The notes under the pieces were generated by a model. It ran no database searches and was not told where the DNA came from. It saw only the letters and a program-made list of their open reading frames with translations. Below, one piece after another: positions 62,706-64,000 of a DNA stretch of 64,000 nucleotides. Numbering within the stretch: the stretch's first letter is position 1; each line of letters opens with the position of its first letter. The position numbers were made by a program, and so were the translations under genes. The stretch comes from Haemonchus contortus (Eukaryota; Nematoda; Chromadorea; Rhabditida; Trichostrongylidae): the NCBI GenBank assembly GCA_000469685.2, contig LS997565.1, forward strand, positions 6,459,005 to 6,523,004, in the 5' to 3' direction.

Positions 62706-63191
62706 GGAACCCCTGCCTTAACTTTTCCAAGGAGATTGACGGAGCTGCTGAAAGGAGGACTAGTCAAACACCTTCAAAATGTTCTACATCGCGGTACTTC
62801 TGCTCCAATGTGCTTTCAGTCGTCCGTCAGACTTGTGCAGCAGATCAAGAATCATCCGATGCTGCAAATGGAAATCGTTGATCGGCCGACGAATTTTCTC
62901 GACGATTACTTGGCGACGAATGGTGGTCTGCTTGCAAACATTTCCGTTTTATACGTCTCCTTTTTCTGGAGTTGTCATTCCAATTTCATGCTCTGCTCTC
63001 GGCCATAGCCACCTCGAATGAACCCTTTCTACGGAAAGTTCGGCACTGAGTCCATATGGGAGGTGTTTTCAGAATAAACCCGCAAAGATGCTAGGATTGA
63101 CGGCTACTTGGACACCTCAAACAGGTTTGTGGCTTTCATGGAGTTCGACATCCACCGAGATGGTCCCCAAGAGAACCAGGATTTCTCCAAG
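62706..63191 (+). pseudogene. Probable broken gene, family not recognised
   Basis: One frame stays coding-like from 62706 to 63191, interrupted by TAG at 63006-63008 and a TAA in a TTTTCAGAATAA context near 63075. The pieces include VDRPTNFLDDYLATNGGLLA, FYGKFGTESIWEVFSE and RIDGYLDTSNRFVAFMEFDI, with ordinary amino-acid composition. The last piece ends at a good splice donor, AAG|GTAAGT. The alternative reading is two real exons with introns I could not place. The TAA lies right beside TTTTCAG, so part of the gap could be an intron whose donor was missed. I do not recognise the protein and give no function. Confidence 0.3.
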
Positions 63192-63429
63192 GTAAGTGGA
63201 CCGTTTGTTGGGAGACAATTATAAGTTAAACATTAAATAATGCCTGAGTTTCCCGGGCGCGTGGTATCGCTGAGGTATCAAGGCTTATGGTTACTTGTAT
63301 ACTACTGTGTACTGTATATTGGATACTTGGTATTATAAAGGAAGTTGTTGGTAGCAAGTGGTATGGGTCAAAGAAATTCTAGGCAAATTCTACGTTCACA
63401 TTCCGGTTTCCGGTTTCCGGTATCCCGCC

Positions 63430-63528
63430 GGCTTCCATTCAGAATGGTAGTATTAGCAATGGCGTGCGTATTTGGGCTTATACAATGACTTGCAGAGACC
63501 ATCCGAGTCAGTACTTTCAACCTCCCAG
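63430..63528 (-). repeat. SINE-like fragment, minus orientation
   Basis: The - strand shows CTGGGAGGTTGAAAGTACTG, GTCATTGTATAAGCCC and CATTCTGAATGGAAGCC, the body and 3' blocks of the family. Preceded by a short GGTTTCC direct repeat (63402-63420). Confidence 0.5.
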
Positions 63529-64000
63529 AGAGCCTCAAGCTAAAGGATCATGAATGTGATAAAGCAGCCCTGAAGCTACACCACTTTCACCGCTAGATGA
63601 AAGTGATGAAGTAGTTATTCGACAGGAACGACCTTCAACGACTTACAGTAGCCATGGTTTCACTTGAATCTTGCTTTCAGGAATCCTTATCTAGTAGAAC
63701 AAGAAGTTGTCAAACCATTCCTAATCTTAATGAGTGGTATTTCTGAGTGAAACATGTCATTTCATTGAGGTTGATGCTAATTAAAAATTCAAAATTTCTA
63801 AAGATTATGGCTTTGATAGTTGTAGGTAGGCCTCGATCAATCAATTGAAAGGTACTCTTTGACCCTAACTACCCTCACTTTCTTTTCGAGTAATGCCGTG
63901 AATTCTGGGGGGATTGATCATACTCGAGTATTAAAACTAAATCCATTACAGTATTTCTGGATGGATCCCTAACTCCAATTCATTCTGGAATCTAGGTGAC

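Overview
The window looks like nuclear DNA of a nematode. It is AT-rich and gene-poor, and its two clear genes have many small GT-AG introns with short T-rich TTTCAG-type acceptors. The repeat content (Tc1-like MITEs with TA target sites, tRNA-derived SINE-like copies, foldback elements, a Helitron-like repeat) and the roughly one recognisable gene per 30 kb fit a large-genome clade V worm such as a strongylid or hookworm. The species is an inference; nothing here identifies it directly. No rRNA, tRNA, CRISPR or prokaryotic operon structure was seen.

Only two protein genes could be reconstructed with confidence. Both lie between 43.0 and 53.1 kb and point toward each other. On the + strand, 43023-46901, ten exons encode a complete 382-residue seven-transmembrane receptor. 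On the - strand, 53046-49729, nine exons encode a second seven-transmembrane receptor of at least 339 residues; its 5' end is unresolved. All splice phases agree across the introns. The TM3, TM6 and TM7 sequences place both in the class A, FMRFamide-like peptide receptor type expanded in nematodes (frpr/Srw-like). They share no ligand evidence. The first has degenerate forms of the usual activation motifs; the second keeps an NxxxY motif in TM7 and has DCY in place of DRY.

The rest is mostly repeats and unassigned sequence. 0-8 kb: decayed repeats, two Tc1-like MITEs (2.05-2.56 and 4.00-4.53 kb) and a 250-bp foldback (6.84-7.09 kb). 8-23 kb: almost featureless, with SINE-like copies, a small hairpin and homopolymers. 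23.48-26.77 kb: two head-to-tail copies of a GC-box-rich, Helitron-like repeat with an internal minisatellite. 27-43 kb: SINE pieces, a third Tc1-like MITE (33.2 kb) and weak open frames. 45.3 kb: a very GC-rich foldback inside intron 6 of the first receptor gene. 47.1-48.1 kb: a TTAA-flanked inverted-repeat element between the two receptor genes, with a partial relative at 1.55 kb and an end-like fragment at 27.45 kb. 53-64 kb: unassigned sequence with a perfect 55-bp-arm palindrome (58.2 kb), some exon-like frames and a probable broken gene at 62.7-63.2 kb.

The two receptors would both act at the surface of neurons, muscle or gut as peptide-gated G-protein-coupled receptors. They are the only functional theme the window supports. 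No clearly new enzymatic or defence system was found. The most unusual structures are the perfect palindrome at 58.2 kb, the GC-rich intronic foldback and the layered GC-box minisatellite.
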